The notes under the pieces are model-generated. The model did not search any database. It had not been told where the DNA came from and was given only the letters and a program-made list of their open reading frames with translations. This document shows, piece by piece, positions 1 to 8,054 of a DNA stretch of 32,182 nt; the stretch's first letter is position 1, and each line of letters starts with the position of its first letter. The stretch comes from Planctomycetota bacterium (lineage in GTDB: Bacteria; Planctomycetota; E44-bin39), in contig SOJX01000146.1 in NCBI GenBank assembly GCA_004376375.1, positions 1 through 32,182 of the forward strand, written 5' to 3'. Made by a program: the position numbers and the translations under genes.

Positions 1-138
1 TACTCGGTACTCGGTACTCGGTACTCGGTACTCGGTACTCGGTACTCGGTACTCGTTACTCGGTACTCGGTACTCGGTACTCGGTACTCGGTACTCGGTA
101 CTCGTTTCTCGTTACTCGGTACTCGGTACTCGGTACTT
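1..138. repeat. Tandem heptamer array, unit GGTACTC
   Basis: About nineteen nearly perfect head-to-tail copies of a 7 bp unit (GGTACTC), with a few one-base variants such as GTTACTC and GTTTCTC. It runs from the first base of the window to just before the stop codon of the permease gene, so its true left end lies outside the window. There are no spacers, so it is not a CRISPR array. A sister unit, GGTACTT, forms the array at the other end of the window. Confidence 0.95.
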
Positions 139-154
139 CTTTCCCCTTATTTCC

Positions 155-1213
155 TTATCTACTTATTTTCTCGCGGGTGCGGGTCAGGATAACGAGGAAG
201 AACGGGCCGCCGATAAGGCCGGTGATTATGCCGACGGGGAGCTCGGCCGCGCCGAAGGACGAGCCGGTGAGCCTGTCAACAATCTGAAACGCGGTCCTCG
301 AAAGCGCGTCGCAGGCGACAAGGAAACCGCCGCCCGCGAGCGCGGTGCACGGAAGAAGAAGCCTGTGGTCGCTTCCGACGATTTTCCTGACCGCGTGCGG
401 GACGATAAGGCCGACAAAGCCTATCGGCCCCGCGACCGCGACCACGGACGCGGTGACAAGCGAACCGCCGACGAACGCGAGTTTTTTCACGCGCTCGACG
501 TTGACGCCGCGTGCGGCCGCAAGCTCTTCGCCGAACGCAAGCTGGTTGAACGCGCCCGAAAGACCGAAAAGCAGGACAAGCCCCGGCAGCAGGAACGGAA
601 ACAGGGTCGCGAGCTCGCGGTAGCCCTGGACGTCTAGCCCGCCCATCATCCACCGGTCCATCAGGACCACGTGCGTCGGCGAGGATAGATACCTGACGAA
701 AAGGATAAGCGACGCCGAAGTCAGCGCGATTGTAACGCCCGCCAGCAGGAGCGCCGACATCGTGAAATGACCGCGCCTGCGCGCAAGAATATACACGAGC
801 AGCACGACCGCAAGCGCGCCGACGAGCGAGGCAAGCTGGACGGTGGAGAAAGGGCCGAGCGAGAACGCCATGCCCGAAGCCGGTATCGCGATAACGGCGC
901 CGAGCGCGCTGCCGCCCGCGACGCCGAGCGTGAACGGTGACGCCAGCGGGTTGCGGAGCAGCGCCTGGAACGACGCGCCCGCGGTCCCGAGCGCCATGCC
1001 CGCGAAGAGTCCGAGTATGACGCGCGGCAGACGCTGGTTGAAGAGTATATCGGCATCGATCGAAAGCTCGCCCCCGGCCCAGTAGTTCCGCCATGCCGCG
1101 CCTATCGAAATGCCGTGCGACCCGACCATCGGCCCGAGGAAGAGCATGAGCAGGAAAAATACTGCAAACACGATTATATACAGGACCGGGTTTTTGCGGT
1201 TGGAGGGCGTCAT
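155..1213 (-). CDS. FecCD/BtuC-family ABC transporter permease
   Basis: Inner-membrane permease of a type II (BtuCD-like) importer for cobalamin, a siderophore or heme. The 352-residue length and the many hydrophobic segments fit the FecCD family (usually about 330-350 residues and ten membrane helices). Family-typical stretches are visible: RLPRVILGLFAGMALGTAGA near residues 60-80, NPLASPFTLGVAGGSALGA just after it, and GPIGFVGLIVPHAVR in the C-terminal half, the loop that docks on the ATPase. The ATG start overlaps the TGA stop of the upstream ATPase gene (ATGA), so translation is probably coupled. It is the last gene of the importer unit and is followed only by the heptamer array. The substrate cannot be told from this subunit alone; cobalamin and iron chelates are both possible. 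Confidence 0.93.
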   Translation of the reverse strand: MTPSNRKNPVLYIIVFAVFFLLMLFLGPMVGSHGISIGAAWRNYWAGGELSIDADILFNQRLPRVILGLFAGMALGTAGASFQALLRNPLASPFTLGVAGGSALGAVIAIPASGMAFSLGPFSTVQLASLVGALAVVLLVYILARRRGHFTMSALLLAGVTIALTSASLILFVRYLSSPTHVVLMDRWMMGGLDVQGYRELATLFPFLLPGLVLLFGLSGAFNQLAFGEELAAARGVNVERVKKLAFVGGSLVTASVVAVAGPIGFVGLIVPHAVRKIVGSDHRLLLPCTALAGGGFLVACDALSRTAFQIVDRLTGSSFGAAELPVGIITGLIGGPFFLVILTRTREKISR

Positions 1214-2028
1214 GATTTCCCCCCTCCCCCGGCGGTGCCGTCTTTGTCTTCGCTGCGCACGGGCAGGACGGCCGGCGTTCCCGTCTGCGGGTTCGACGTC
1301 ACCAACACCTCGCTCCCGTAAATTTCGTTTATGTTGGCGGTGGTGACGACTTCTTCGGGCGTTCCGGCCGCGGTGATTCTACCGCTGACCAGAAGTACGA
1401 GCCGGTCGCAGAACTGTGCGGCGAGGTTGAGGTCGTGCGTAACGACGGCGACGCCTGCGCCGCCTTTCGCCTGGCGGTACAGGAGCTCGTAAACGGCGAC
1501 CTGGTGATGGACGTCGAGCGCGGCCGTCGGCTCGTCGAGCAGAAAAACTTTCGGCTCCTGCGCGATAATCGAAGCGACGAGGACGCGCTGGCGCTCGCCG
1601 CCGGAAAGCTCTTCGAAGTTCCGCTTCGCGAACTTCTCAGTCCCCGTTGCGTCAAGGGCCTTGCGCGCGATCTCCCGGTCGGCGTCGGACTCGAAGCCGA
1701 GCGCGCCGAGGTGCGGGTAACGGCCCATGAGAACGACTTCCTCGACGCTGAACCGGAACGATGAGACAACCGCCTGCGGCAGATAACCTATAACGCGTGC
1801 GATCTCGATGCGCGCCATCCCCGCGAGGCTGCTCTCATCAAACCGCACTTCGCCCGACGCGGGTGCGAGCAATCCCGCGAGCAGGCGGAGCAGCGTCGAC
1901 TTGCCCGAGCCGTTCGGGCCGACAATCCCGACGAACTCGCCCGGCCCGACGTCGAGCGAAACACCGTCGAGGACGTTTTCACCGCCGGGGTAGGCATAAC
2001 CGATATTATTTGCCGAAACCGTCGACAC
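1210..2028 (-). CDS. ABC transporter ATP-binding protein, BtuD/FhuC type
   Basis: Cytoplasmic ATPase that powers the neighbouring FecCD permease. Visible motifs in order: Walker A GPNGSGKST near residues 37-45, a Q-loop in the GYLPQ segment near 83, the signature LSGGERQRV near 140, Walker B VFLLDEPTAALD near 160, and the switch histidine in VVTHDLNLAAQFCD. The ISNxY-like N-terminus and the length of 272 residues are usual for the iron-chelate/cobalamin class. The start codon is GTG, two bases after the TAA of the binding-protein gene, and the stop overlaps the permease start, so the three genes form a tightly packed unit. The C-terminal tail after about residue 240 is a short extension rich in charged and glycine residues. 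Confidence 0.95.
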   Translation of the reverse strand: MSTVSANNIGYAYPGGENVLDGVSLDVGPGEFVGIVGPNGSGKSTLLRLLAGLLAPASGEVRFDESSLAGMARIEIARVIGYLPQAVVSSFRFSVEEVVLMGRYPHLGALGFESDADREIARKALDATGTEKFAKRNFEELSGGERQRVLVASIIAQEPKVFLLDEPTAALDVHHQVAVYELLYRQAKGGAGVAVVTHDLNLAAQFCDRLVLLVSGRITAAGTPEEVVTTANINEIYGSEVLVTSNPQTGTPAVLPVRSEDKDGTAGGGGKS

Positions 2029-2030
2029 TT

Positions 2031-2930
2031 TTATTTTTCGCTCCAGTCAACGTCGGGGTGTAAAAACTTCGCGATTCCTTTTGCGATTTCGTGTACCCTC
2101 GCACCCGCGGTCAGCGCGCTCGGGTCGGTGATAACGTGTACCCGCCCGCTCTTTACGGCCGGCAGAGACCGAAGGTCGGCGTATTCATCGCGTATGGCTG
2201 CGCGCTCCTTCGAGGTCAGCTCTTTGCCGGGCCGCAGGTCGAGAATTACTTCAGGCGCGCGGACAAGAAGCTGCTCACGCGAGATAGTTATGTAACCCTT
2301 CGTATCGTCGAAGACATTTCTGCCGCCGGCGATCTCGACAAGTCCGCTGAGGAACGAGTCGCTGCCGCACGTCGAAATCTGCCTGATGCCTTCGGCAATC
2401 CGGCCGAGCACGATGAGCGTGGGAACCGCTTTCCTTCCCTCCAGCCGGAAGCGGATGCCGTCGAAAGTTCCGTTTATCTGCCCGACAAGTTCTTCCGCGG
2501 ACGACTGCATCCCGGTTTCACGGCCGAGCAGCCTGATATCGTCGAGGACGTCCTGAACGGTGCTGGCCTCCAGCGAAACGATCCGTACGCCGCGGCGCGC
2601 GGCGAAGTCGCGTGCCGACTGGTGCAGCCCCTGGATTACCAGCAGGTCCGGCTCGAGTGCGGTAATGACCTCGAAGTTCGTGTCCATCCAGCCGCCGACT
2701 TTTTTCTTCGCCTTCGCTTCGGGCGGCCAGGCAACGTAATCGGTAACGCCGACGATGCGTCTGCCCGCGCCCATCGCGTAGAGTATTTCCACGCCTGCGG
2801 TGGTAAGCACGACGATGCGTTTCGCGGTCTTTGCCTCGGGAAACGGTTTCCGCGCGCCCGGGAGCGAGGCGATTACAACGCCGACCACAAAAGCGACGAA
2901 AACTGAAATGGGGAGGATGTATCGGTTCAT
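2031..2930 (-). CDS. Periplasmic substrate-binding protein, BtuF/FhuD-like
   Basis: Substrate-binding component of the importer. Residues 5-25 form a hydrophobic signal sequence or signal anchor; no lipobox cysteine is visible. The mature part has the helical-backbone metal-receptor layout: an N-terminal lobe with the typical TTAGVEILYAMGAGRRIVGV segment (residues about 43-62), a tyrosine/tryptophan/proline stretch (DYVAWPPEA) often found in cobalamin binders, a GGWMDTNFEVITALEPDLLV segment, and a C-terminal lobe ending in HEIAKGIAKFLHPD. The ATG has no clear Shine-Dalgarno sequence. The gene begins 46 bases after the ftsH stop codon, so it may be read from the ftsH transcript; I saw no room for a cobalamin riboswitch in that gap. 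A cobalamin role is the better guess, and an iron-siderophore role remains possible. Confidence 0.88.
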   Translation of the reverse strand: MNRYILPISVFVAFVVGVVIASLPGARKPFPEAKTAKRIVVLTTAGVEILYAMGAGRRIVGVTDYVAWPPEAKAKKKVGGWMDTNFEVITALEPDLLVIQGLHQSARDFAARRGVRIVSLEASTVQDVLDDIRLLGRETGMQSSAEELVGQINGTFDGIRFRLEGRKAVPTLIVLGRIAEGIRQISTCGSDSFLSGLVEIAGGRNVFDDTKGYITISREQLLVRAPEVILDLRPGKELTSKERAAIRDEYADLRSLPAVKSGRVHVITDPSALTAGARVHEIAKGIAKFLHPDVDWSEK

Positions 2931-2975
2931 GTGCGGGGCTTTTGTCAGGAGTAAACGAATGCAACCGGTTAAGGC

Positions 2976-5339
2976 TTACTGCGTATCCTTGTCAGACGTG
3001 GAATCGCCTTTATCTTCGGGTGGCGCGGCTTCTTCTTTCTCTTTGTCTTCCTCTTTGTCTTCCTCTTCTTTTTCTTCCGGAATCTCAACGTCTTTCTTAC
3101 TCTCCCCTTCTTCCGACTTTTTCTTGTCCTTGTCCCTGAAGTGGACGGAATACTTTTTCACGCCGGTGCGCTCCTCGACGAGTTTCGCGAACTCGGGCCC
3201 TTCGATGGTTTCCTTCTCGAGCAGTATTTCGAGGAGTTCTTCCATGAATTCCTTCTGCTCCGCGACGATTTTCCTCGCCGCCTGGTAGCTCTCGTCGATG
3301 ATTCTCCTCACTTCTTCGTCGATGGCCCGGAGTGTTTCCTCGCTGAAGCGCGACTTCTGCTCGGTAAGCATTTTGCCGAGGAACGGGTTGTGCTCCATGT
3401 CCTCGTACTGGATGGGGCCGAGCCGCTCGGACATCCCGAAGCGGCAGACCATCGAGCGCGCCATGTTGGTGGCTTTTTCGAGGTCGTTTGCCGCGCCGGT
3501 GGAAATCTCGTCGAAGAAAACTTCCTCGGCCGCGCGCCCGCCGAGCGAGAACTTGATGCGGTCGAGGATTTCGCTCTTTGTCAGGAGATACTTATCTTCC
3601 TGCGGCAGGATGAGCGTGTACCCGCCCATGCCGTGGCCGCGCGGTATTATCGAGACCTTGTGCACGGGGTCGGCATGCTCGAGCATCTGTGCGGTGATGG
3701 CGTGCCCGAGCTCGTGGACGGCGATGGTCTTTTTCTCATGGCCGGTGATGATGCGGCTCTTGCGCTCGGGCCCGGTCATCACCCGCTCGGTCGCCTCCTC
3801 GAGATCCTCCATCTCAATGACTTCGTGGTCCTTGCGGGCCGCGAGCAGCGCGGCCTCGTTGAGCGCGTTCTCCAGGTCGGCGCCTGAGAAACCCGGAGTC
3901 TGGCGCGCGATAACGTCGAGGTCGGCGTCGTCCGCGAGCGGCTTGCCGCGGGCGTGGACTTCCAGTATAGCCCTGCGGCCCACCTTGTCGGGCGTATCGA
4001 GAATGACCTGGCGGTCGAACCTCCCGGGCCGAAGCAGCGCCGGGTCGAGGATATCGGGCCGGTTCGTGGCGGCGATGATGATAACGCCCTTGTTCGACTC
4101 GAAGCCGTCCATCTCTACGAGGAGCTGGTTCAAAGTCTGTTCGCGCTCGTCGTGCCCGCCTCCGAGCCCTGCGCCGCGGTGGCGCCCGACCGCGTCCATC
4201 TCGTCGATGAAGACGATGCACGGCGCCCTTTCCTTTGCCTGGTTGAAGAGGTCGCGGACGCGCGCCGCGCCGACGCCGACGAACATCTCGACAAAGTCCG
4301 AGCCGGACATCGAGAAGAACGGGACGCCGGCCTCGCCCGCGATGGCGCGGGCCATAAGCGTTTTCCCCGTGCCGGGCGGGCCGATCAGGAGGACGCCCTT
4401 GGGAATCGTGCCGCCGAGCTTCTGGAACTTCTGCGGGCGCTTGAGGTACTCGACTATCTCCTCGAGCTCTTCCTTTGCTTCCTCGCAGCCGGCGACGTCG
4501 TCGAAGTTGGTGGGAATATTTTTCTCGGCGACGATCTTGGCCTTCGACTTGCCGAAGCTCATGACCTCGCGCCCCATGCCGCCGCCCATGCGCGAAAGAA
4601 AAATCCAGAAAAGTATGATAAGGCCGATGGGCACGATCCACATCAGGAGAATCGAGAGAAACTCGCTTTTCGGCTCCTGCTCGTACTCGACGCCCGAGGC
4701 CTGCAGGGCCTCGATGAGCTTCTCTTCATCGCCATCGACCCGGATCGTCGTGAAACGCACCCGCGTCGGCTTCGGCTTCGGAGTAAAACTCCGCGCGCAC
4801 CCTCCGCGGCCGGGAGCGGGAAGCGGGTCAACCCTGTCTTTTCTAACGGGGGTCTTCGACCCGTTCCCGGTCGTGACGTTAAACGGGCCTACGGTCGGTT
4901 GCTCCGCTGAAGTTATGGATTTGATTTCGCCCGCGGAGATGACCCGTTTCGCATGCGGTTCCTCGATATTCTCGATAATCGTAATATATTTCTCGTCGCG
5001 TTCCAGGAGGCGGCCCGTTGTCGTCGAGCCGTTCTTGAACTTGATAATGACATCGTCGCCGATTTTGACAACCGGCGGAGCCCCCGCCCTTCCGACGGGC
5101 CTTATGGGAATATTTTCGGGTATATACTCGCCATCGATTTCGGTCTCGCTAATCTTTATCTTCGTTATGCGCCCGACCGAAAGCAGCCAGCGGAACTTGC
5201 TGTAGGGAATCTTGTCCGAGCCGGACGAGGTAAAGCTCGAGCCGAACAGCAACAGGATTGCAAGCAGTATCAGTATCGGCAACAGCGGTATGCGAAACCG
5301 CGGTTTCTTTTTCTGTTCATCCGGGTCCTGTTCAGGCAT
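2976..5339 (-). CDS. ftsH: ATP-dependent zinc metalloprotease FtsH, with enlarged periplasmic domain
   Basis: Membrane-bound AAA protease for quality control of membrane proteins. A first membrane helix lies at about residues 16-36 and a second at about 226-249. The AAA domain has Walker A GPPGTGKT (about 319-326), Walker B IVFIDEMDA and the second region of homology ending RPGRFDRQV. The protease domain has the zinc motif HELGH (about 540-545; most relatives have HEAGH) and the third zinc ligand region around GAANDLEKATNMAR. At 787 residues it is longer than the usual 610-650. The spacing between Walker A and the zinc motif is normal, so the excess is in the periplasmic region (roughly residues 75-195, with a possible small beta-barrel followed by a low-complexity stretch) and in a highly acidic Lys/Glu/Asp tail of about 60 residues. 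The start ATG follows a weak GGA. It heads the unit with the importer genes. Confidence 0.97.
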   Translation of the reverse strand: MPEQDPDEQKKKPRFRIPLLPILILLAILLLFGSSFTSSGSDKIPYSKFRWLLSVGRITKIKISETEIDGEYIPENIPIRPVGRAGAPPVVKIGDDVIIKFKNGSTTTGRLLERDEKYITIIENIEEPHAKRVISAGEIKSITSAEQPTVGPFNVTTGNGSKTPVRKDRVDPLPAPGRGGCARSFTPKPKPTRVRFTTIRVDGDEEKLIEALQASGVEYEQEPKSEFLSILLMWIVPIGLIILFWIFLSRMGGGMGREVMSFGKSKAKIVAEKNIPTNFDDVAGCEEAKEELEEIVEYLKRPQKFQKLGGTIPKGVLLIGPPGTGKTLMARAIAGEAGVPFFSMSGSDFVEMFVGVGAARVRDLFNQAKERAPCIVFIDEMDAVGRHRGAGLGGGHDEREQTLNQLLVEMDGFESNKGVIIIAATNRPDILDPALLRPGRFDRQVILDTPDKVGRRAILEVHARGKPLADDADLDVIARQTPGFSGADLENALNEAALLAARKDHEVIEMEDLEEATERVMTGPERKSRIITGHEKKTIAVHELGHAITAQMLEHADPVHKVSIIPRGHGMGGYTLILPQEDKYLLTKSEILDRIKFSLGGRAAEEVFFDEISTGAANDLEKATNMARSMVCRFGMSERLGPIQYEDMEHNPFLGKMLTEQKSRFSEETLRAIDEEVRRIIDESYQAARKIVAEQKEFMEELLEILLEKETIEGPEFAKLVEERTGVKKYSVHFRDKDKKKSEEGESKKDVEIPEEKEEEDKEEDKEKEEAAPPEDKGDSTSDKDTQ

Positions 5340-5399
5340 AGTTTTCCGTTATCCAAGGCAACCCGAATACGGGCTGCAGTTTCCCTTTCGTTCTAGAGC

Positions 5400-5428
5400 C
5401 TTATAATATAACGAATAAGAAACGTGAA
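5400..5428 (-). promoter_or_regulatory. Candidate sigma-70-type promoter of ftsH
   Basis: On the minus strand, TTCACG (5423-5428) and TATAAG (5400-5405) are separated by 17 bases, about 60 bases upstream of the ftsH start. Each box matches the consensus at four or five of six positions. No other promoter-like pair was seen closer to the gene. Support is by eye only. Confidence 0.4.
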
Positions 5429-5433
5429 TGCCA

Positions 5434-5487
5434 CTGTTTTTTACAAAAACAGTTATTCAGTTATTCAGTTATTCAGTTATTCAGTTT
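5434..5487. repeat. Hairpin followed by octamer tandem repeat CAGTTATT
   Basis: A perfect 8 bp inverted repeat, CTGTTTTT and AAAAACAG with a three-base loop (5434-5452), runs directly into about four head-to-tail copies of an 8 bp unit (CAGTTATT). This opens the gap between ftsH and the ankyrin gene (5407-5944), in which I see no credible gene. Confidence 0.8.
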
Positions 5488-5570
5488 TATTTTTAACTGA
5501 AAAACCGAATAACTGGGCAACCGGGCAACTATTCTGGACGCTTGCACTCTTTGCGTTTCAGGGTACAATA

Positions 5571-5901
5571 TGTAGGGGCACAGCGCGCTGTGGCCCTACA
5601 AATCGCGCGAAGCTCAAATCAAAACCGCAAAACGGTTGAATATACAAGCCCGGGGCAGAGCGTTTCGAAGAAACGCGCCGCCCCGGGTAAAGGGATGGCA
5701 GACGACAGTCTCGCTTTGGCATGACTTTTTGCATGCGCGCTTCGCGCGCCGCAAAAATGCATGCCAAAGCGGGTTAGTTAGTTTTGACCATTACCCAGGG
5801 CGGCGGGATTTCGTGAAGTTATTCCCGCCGCGCAAGCGCGGCGGCTTCACGAAGAAGCATGACCGCGGATTATTCGTGAAGCCGTGCCGCTTGCGGCACG
5901 G
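5571..5901. repeat. Array of five large hairpin-forming palindromes
   Basis: Five separate inverted repeats follow one another in 330 bases without a gene. (1) 5571-5600: 15 bp arms with one mismatch, ends TGTAGGG and CCCTACA. (2) 5649-5687: nested arms CCCGGGGC/GCCCCGGG and GCGTTTC/GAAACGC. (3) 5712-5771: three nested stems, CGCTTTGGCATG/CATGCCAAAGCG, TTTTTGC/GCAAAAA and CGCGC/GCGCG. (4) 5810-5853: TTCGTGAAG/CTTCACGAA enclosing CCGCCGCGC/GCGCGGCGG. (5) 5882-5901: CCGTGCCGC/GCGGCACGG. The word TTCGTGAAG also appears as a direct repeat at 5873. The loops often read AA or TT, as in REP-type elements. Confidence 0.85.
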
Positions 5902-5944
5902 GTAATTCATTCCACAAGCCATCGATAAGGAAAACAAATATTAA

Positions 5945-7198
5945 ATGAAATTATCTCTGCCAATAAAACTCGGCCTTTTCGTTCTCGTCCTTTTCGCGCT
6001 GGTCATCGCCACCTGCCTGCTGTGGACGCCGATGAAGATACGGTATTATGTGGGAAAGCTGAAGTCTGAAGACCCGGGAGAAATGGTGGCTGGAATTGAC
6101 GGTCTGCTGAGAATGGGCAACAGAGGGATGGAAATACTTGCTGGTGAACTTAGCGGGGGCAAGAAAGCAGTTGAGATACTAAAACTTAATTGGATTCACG
6201 AGGTTAAGGGGGACTGTAATGGAAATTACCTTTTAATTCCCGCCACAAAAGAATGTTATAAAGACCTTGCTGCAATTTCAATAAGAATGGGCGCGAATGT
6301 GAACGCAAGAGATTCAGGCGGCAGAACACCACTGCATATTGCCGCCGAGAATGGTTCAATAAAGATGGTTGGCCTACTGATTGAGAAAGGGGCTAAAGTC
6401 AACATAAGGGCTTCCGATCTTGGGACACCGCTTAGAAGTGCGGTATGTCATAATCAAGTGGCAATTGTAGAATACCTTATTGGCGAAGGTGCTGATGTCA
6501 ATGCAAAAGATAACACTGGTATGACACCTTTACATTGGGCATGCCACGAAAGTCGCAAAGACATTGCCAAGCTTCTTATTGATAATGGAGCCGATATTAC
6601 GGCAAAGGATCAGGAAGGAAACACTCCACTCTATCTTGCATGCGAATTCGGCAGCAAAGAACTTGTTGAAATACACCTTAACGCGGGAGCAAATGCAAAT
6701 TCTCGAGCCCTCGATAGCGATACGCCCTTGCATGGCGCAGCTTTTCGCGGTAAAGGTGAAATTGTAGAACTTCTTATTGCCAGAGGTGCTGATGTAACTA
6801 TTCAAAATACCGAAGGATGGTCCCCCCTTCACTGGGCAGCGAGTTACGGTTATCGATATATAGCTTCTATTCTTATTGGAAAAGGTGCAGAAGTAAATGT
6901 GAGGACGAATACAGGTTATACACCTCTGCATCTGGCAGCTTGCTACGGTCATATGGAAACCATCAAACTTCTGATTGAATCTGGAGCAACAATCAACACC
7001 CTTGATAATGATGGAAAAGCCCCACTGGATTTCGCTGCAGAAGGAGGCCAAAAGGAAGTAACAAGCCTCCTCCGCGCCCACGGCGCGAAGACGGGGGAGG
7101 AGTTGAAGAACGAGTCTAGTGTCAAGCGTCAAAGAAGAAAAGAAATGAATTCGACAATCGAAAATCGTAAATCGAAAATTGATAAGGCCGGGGAATAA
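5945..7198 (+). CDS. Membrane-anchored ankyrin-repeat protein
   Basis: A protein-protein interaction protein of 417 residues. Residues 7-29 form one membrane helix (or an uncleaved signal), followed by a region of about 75 residues of unclear fold. From about residue 105 to 385 there are eight to nine ankyrin repeats with the canonical pattern of TPLHxAA, a short helix, then LLIxxGAxVN; examples are GRTPLHIAAENGS, GMTPLHWACHESR and GYTPLHLAACYGH. Partner and function are unknown. The repeats would lie outside the cytoplasm if the N-terminal helix acts as a signal anchor. The gene is visibly richer in A and T than its neighbours and stands alone on the plus strand between two palindrome clusters, which suggests acquisition by transfer. 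The last 20 or so codons run through a tandem repeat of the unit ATCGAAA, so the C-terminal tail is repeat-derived. The Shine-Dalgarno is weak (AAGGA, about 13 bases upstream). Confidence 0.92.
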   Translation: MKLSLPIKLGLFVLVLFALVIATCLLWTPMKIRYYVGKLKSEDPGEMVAGIDGLLRMGNRGMEILAGELSGGKKAVEILKLNWIHEVKGDCNGNYLLIPATKECYKDLAAISIRMGANVNARDSGGRTPLHIAAENGSIKMVGLLIEKGAKVNIRASDLGTPLRSAVCHNQVAIVEYLIGEGADVNAKDNTGMTPLHWACHESRKDIAKLLIDNGADITAKDQEGNTPLYLACEFGSKELVEIHLNAGANANSRALDSDTPLHGAAFRGKGEIVELLIARGADVTIQNTEGWSPLHWAASYGYRYIASILIGKGAEVNVRTNTGYTPLHLAACYGHMETIKLLIESGATINTLDNDGKAPLDFAAEGGQKEVTSLLRAHGAKTGEELKNESSVKRQRRKEMNSTIENRKSKIDKAGE

Positions 7199-7218
7199 TT
7201 TGACTTTGCCCGGGACGG

Positions 7219-7445
7219 GCGGGACAGAGTAGCCTGGGGTGGAGCGAAGAGCCTGAAAGGCTCGCAGCGAAACCCCAGGAAAGGATGTTATTATAATAGC
7301 ACCGGCCCTGAAAGGGCCGGACAGTTCGCGTAATATGTTTTACCCTTTCAGGGCAAGGGATTTTTCGGGTTCCGTTACCTGGGGTTCCACGGCCTGCGGC
7401 CGTTCCACCCCAGGCTACTATGTCAGGCCGCTCCGCGGCTATGAC
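7219..7445. repeat. Palindromic repeat cluster with CCTGGGGT/ACCCCAGG ends
   Basis: This fills most of the 317-base gap between the ankyrin gene and the DUF5063 gene. Two palindromes (7233-7279 and 7378-7414) share the same outer arms CCTGGGGT and ACCCCAGG but have different inner stems (GAGCCT/AGGCTC and CGGCC/GGCCG). Between them are CCGGCCCT-GAA-AGGGCCGG (7302-7320) and a CCCTTTCAGGGC palindrome (7343-7354). A further stem, GTCA-GCCGC/GCGGC-TGAC, is at 7422-7445. Similar blocks occur as dispersed non-coding repeats in some PVC and FCB genomes as far as I recall; this was not checked. No gene is seen. Confidence 0.8.
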
Positions 7446-7515
7446 TTGTGCTCGGCTTCGCCTGCGGTCGACAGACAAGAATATCTGTTCCGCGATTCCG
7501 GATTCTCCCCTGCTC

Positions 7516-8031
7516 CTATTCCTTGAAAGGTTTTTCAACGAAAAGCCAATGGACTGCCGGAAGGGCAAAAGTAATATGATCTCCCCAGTGATGTTCGAAA
7601 CCAAACTTCCAAGCCCATAATGCTTCTTCCCTGTCTTTTTCGGTCCCCTTCTTATAAGTTTCGAGAGCATCTTTCAAGTCACGGTAAATATCAGCGAAAT
7701 CATCAAAAAGCATACCCCGACTTGCTTCACCTTCCTCCTCATAGGGCTCGAAAACCTGCCAGTAACTGCTATATTTGCCCAGCTTGCCATCGATATCCCG
7801 GGAAACCTTTGCAGCCATATCGGTAGTAACGTAATCATCTATCAAATCATCTGAATCGGTCCAGAGCATGGGCAGTTTCGCAGCACCCATGTAAAGAGCA
7901 GGCAGCAATACAGCCGCTTTCTTAATAAACTCTCCCGTTGAAACGGAATCACGATTTTCAATCAGCTGGCAGTAATGCTCGACGTACTTCACAAATTCAT
8001 CGACATCTTTCTGAGCATTTTCATCAAGCAT
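7516..8031 (-). CDS. DUF5063-like protein
   Basis: A soluble, mostly helical protein of 171 residues. The N-terminal segment (FVKYVEHYCQLIEN, then a leucine/alanine-rich LLPALYMGAAKLPM helix) and the C-terminal EALWAWKFGFEHHWGDHITFALPAVHWL resemble proteins annotated as DUF5063, whose function is unknown. The start chosen is ATG at 8031 because a clear GGAG lies six bases before it; the frame is open four codons further up to a TTG. It lies 23 bases after the M48 protease gene in the same direction and is the last gene of the long minus-strand run. There are no membrane segments and no signal peptide. Confidence 0.75.
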   Translation of the reverse strand: MLDENAQKDVDEFVKYVEHYCQLIENRDSVSTGEFIKKAAVLLPALYMGAAKLPMLWTDSDDLIDDYVTTDMAAKVSRDIDGKLGKYSSYWQVFEPYEEEGEASRGMLFDDFADIYRDLKDALETYKKGTEKDREEALWAWKFGFEHHWGDHITFALPAVHWLFVEKPFKE

Positions 8032-8054
8032 ATCTTTCTCCAACTAAAATAAAA

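Noticed and set aside
1..138. Tandem arrays at both ends of the window considered as CRISPR arrays
   Set aside because: Units are 7 bp with no spacers, and no cas gene is present.
2931..2975. A cobalamin riboswitch before the BtuF-like gene
   Set aside because: Only 45 bases separate it from the ftsH stop codon, too few for the riboswitch, and no B12-box was seen.
3298..5205. A 635-codon open frame on the plus strand opposite ftsH, and shorter ones at 2091-2906, 3141-3887 and 3954-4910
   Set aside because: They mirror real genes on the other strand, have serine/arginine-rich or otherwise biased composition and no recognisable domain; GC-rich genes often leave open frames opposite them.
5424..5905. 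Small open frames in the hairpin array (for example 5424-5639, 5558-5767 and 5636-5905)
   Set aside because: They run through palindromes and tandem repeats, lack ribosome sites and have no domain.
7122..7670. A 182-codon minus-strand frame across the CCTGGGGT repeat cluster
   Set aside because: It overlaps two real genes and is mostly translated palindrome, the kind of spurious small protein often annotated from such repeats.
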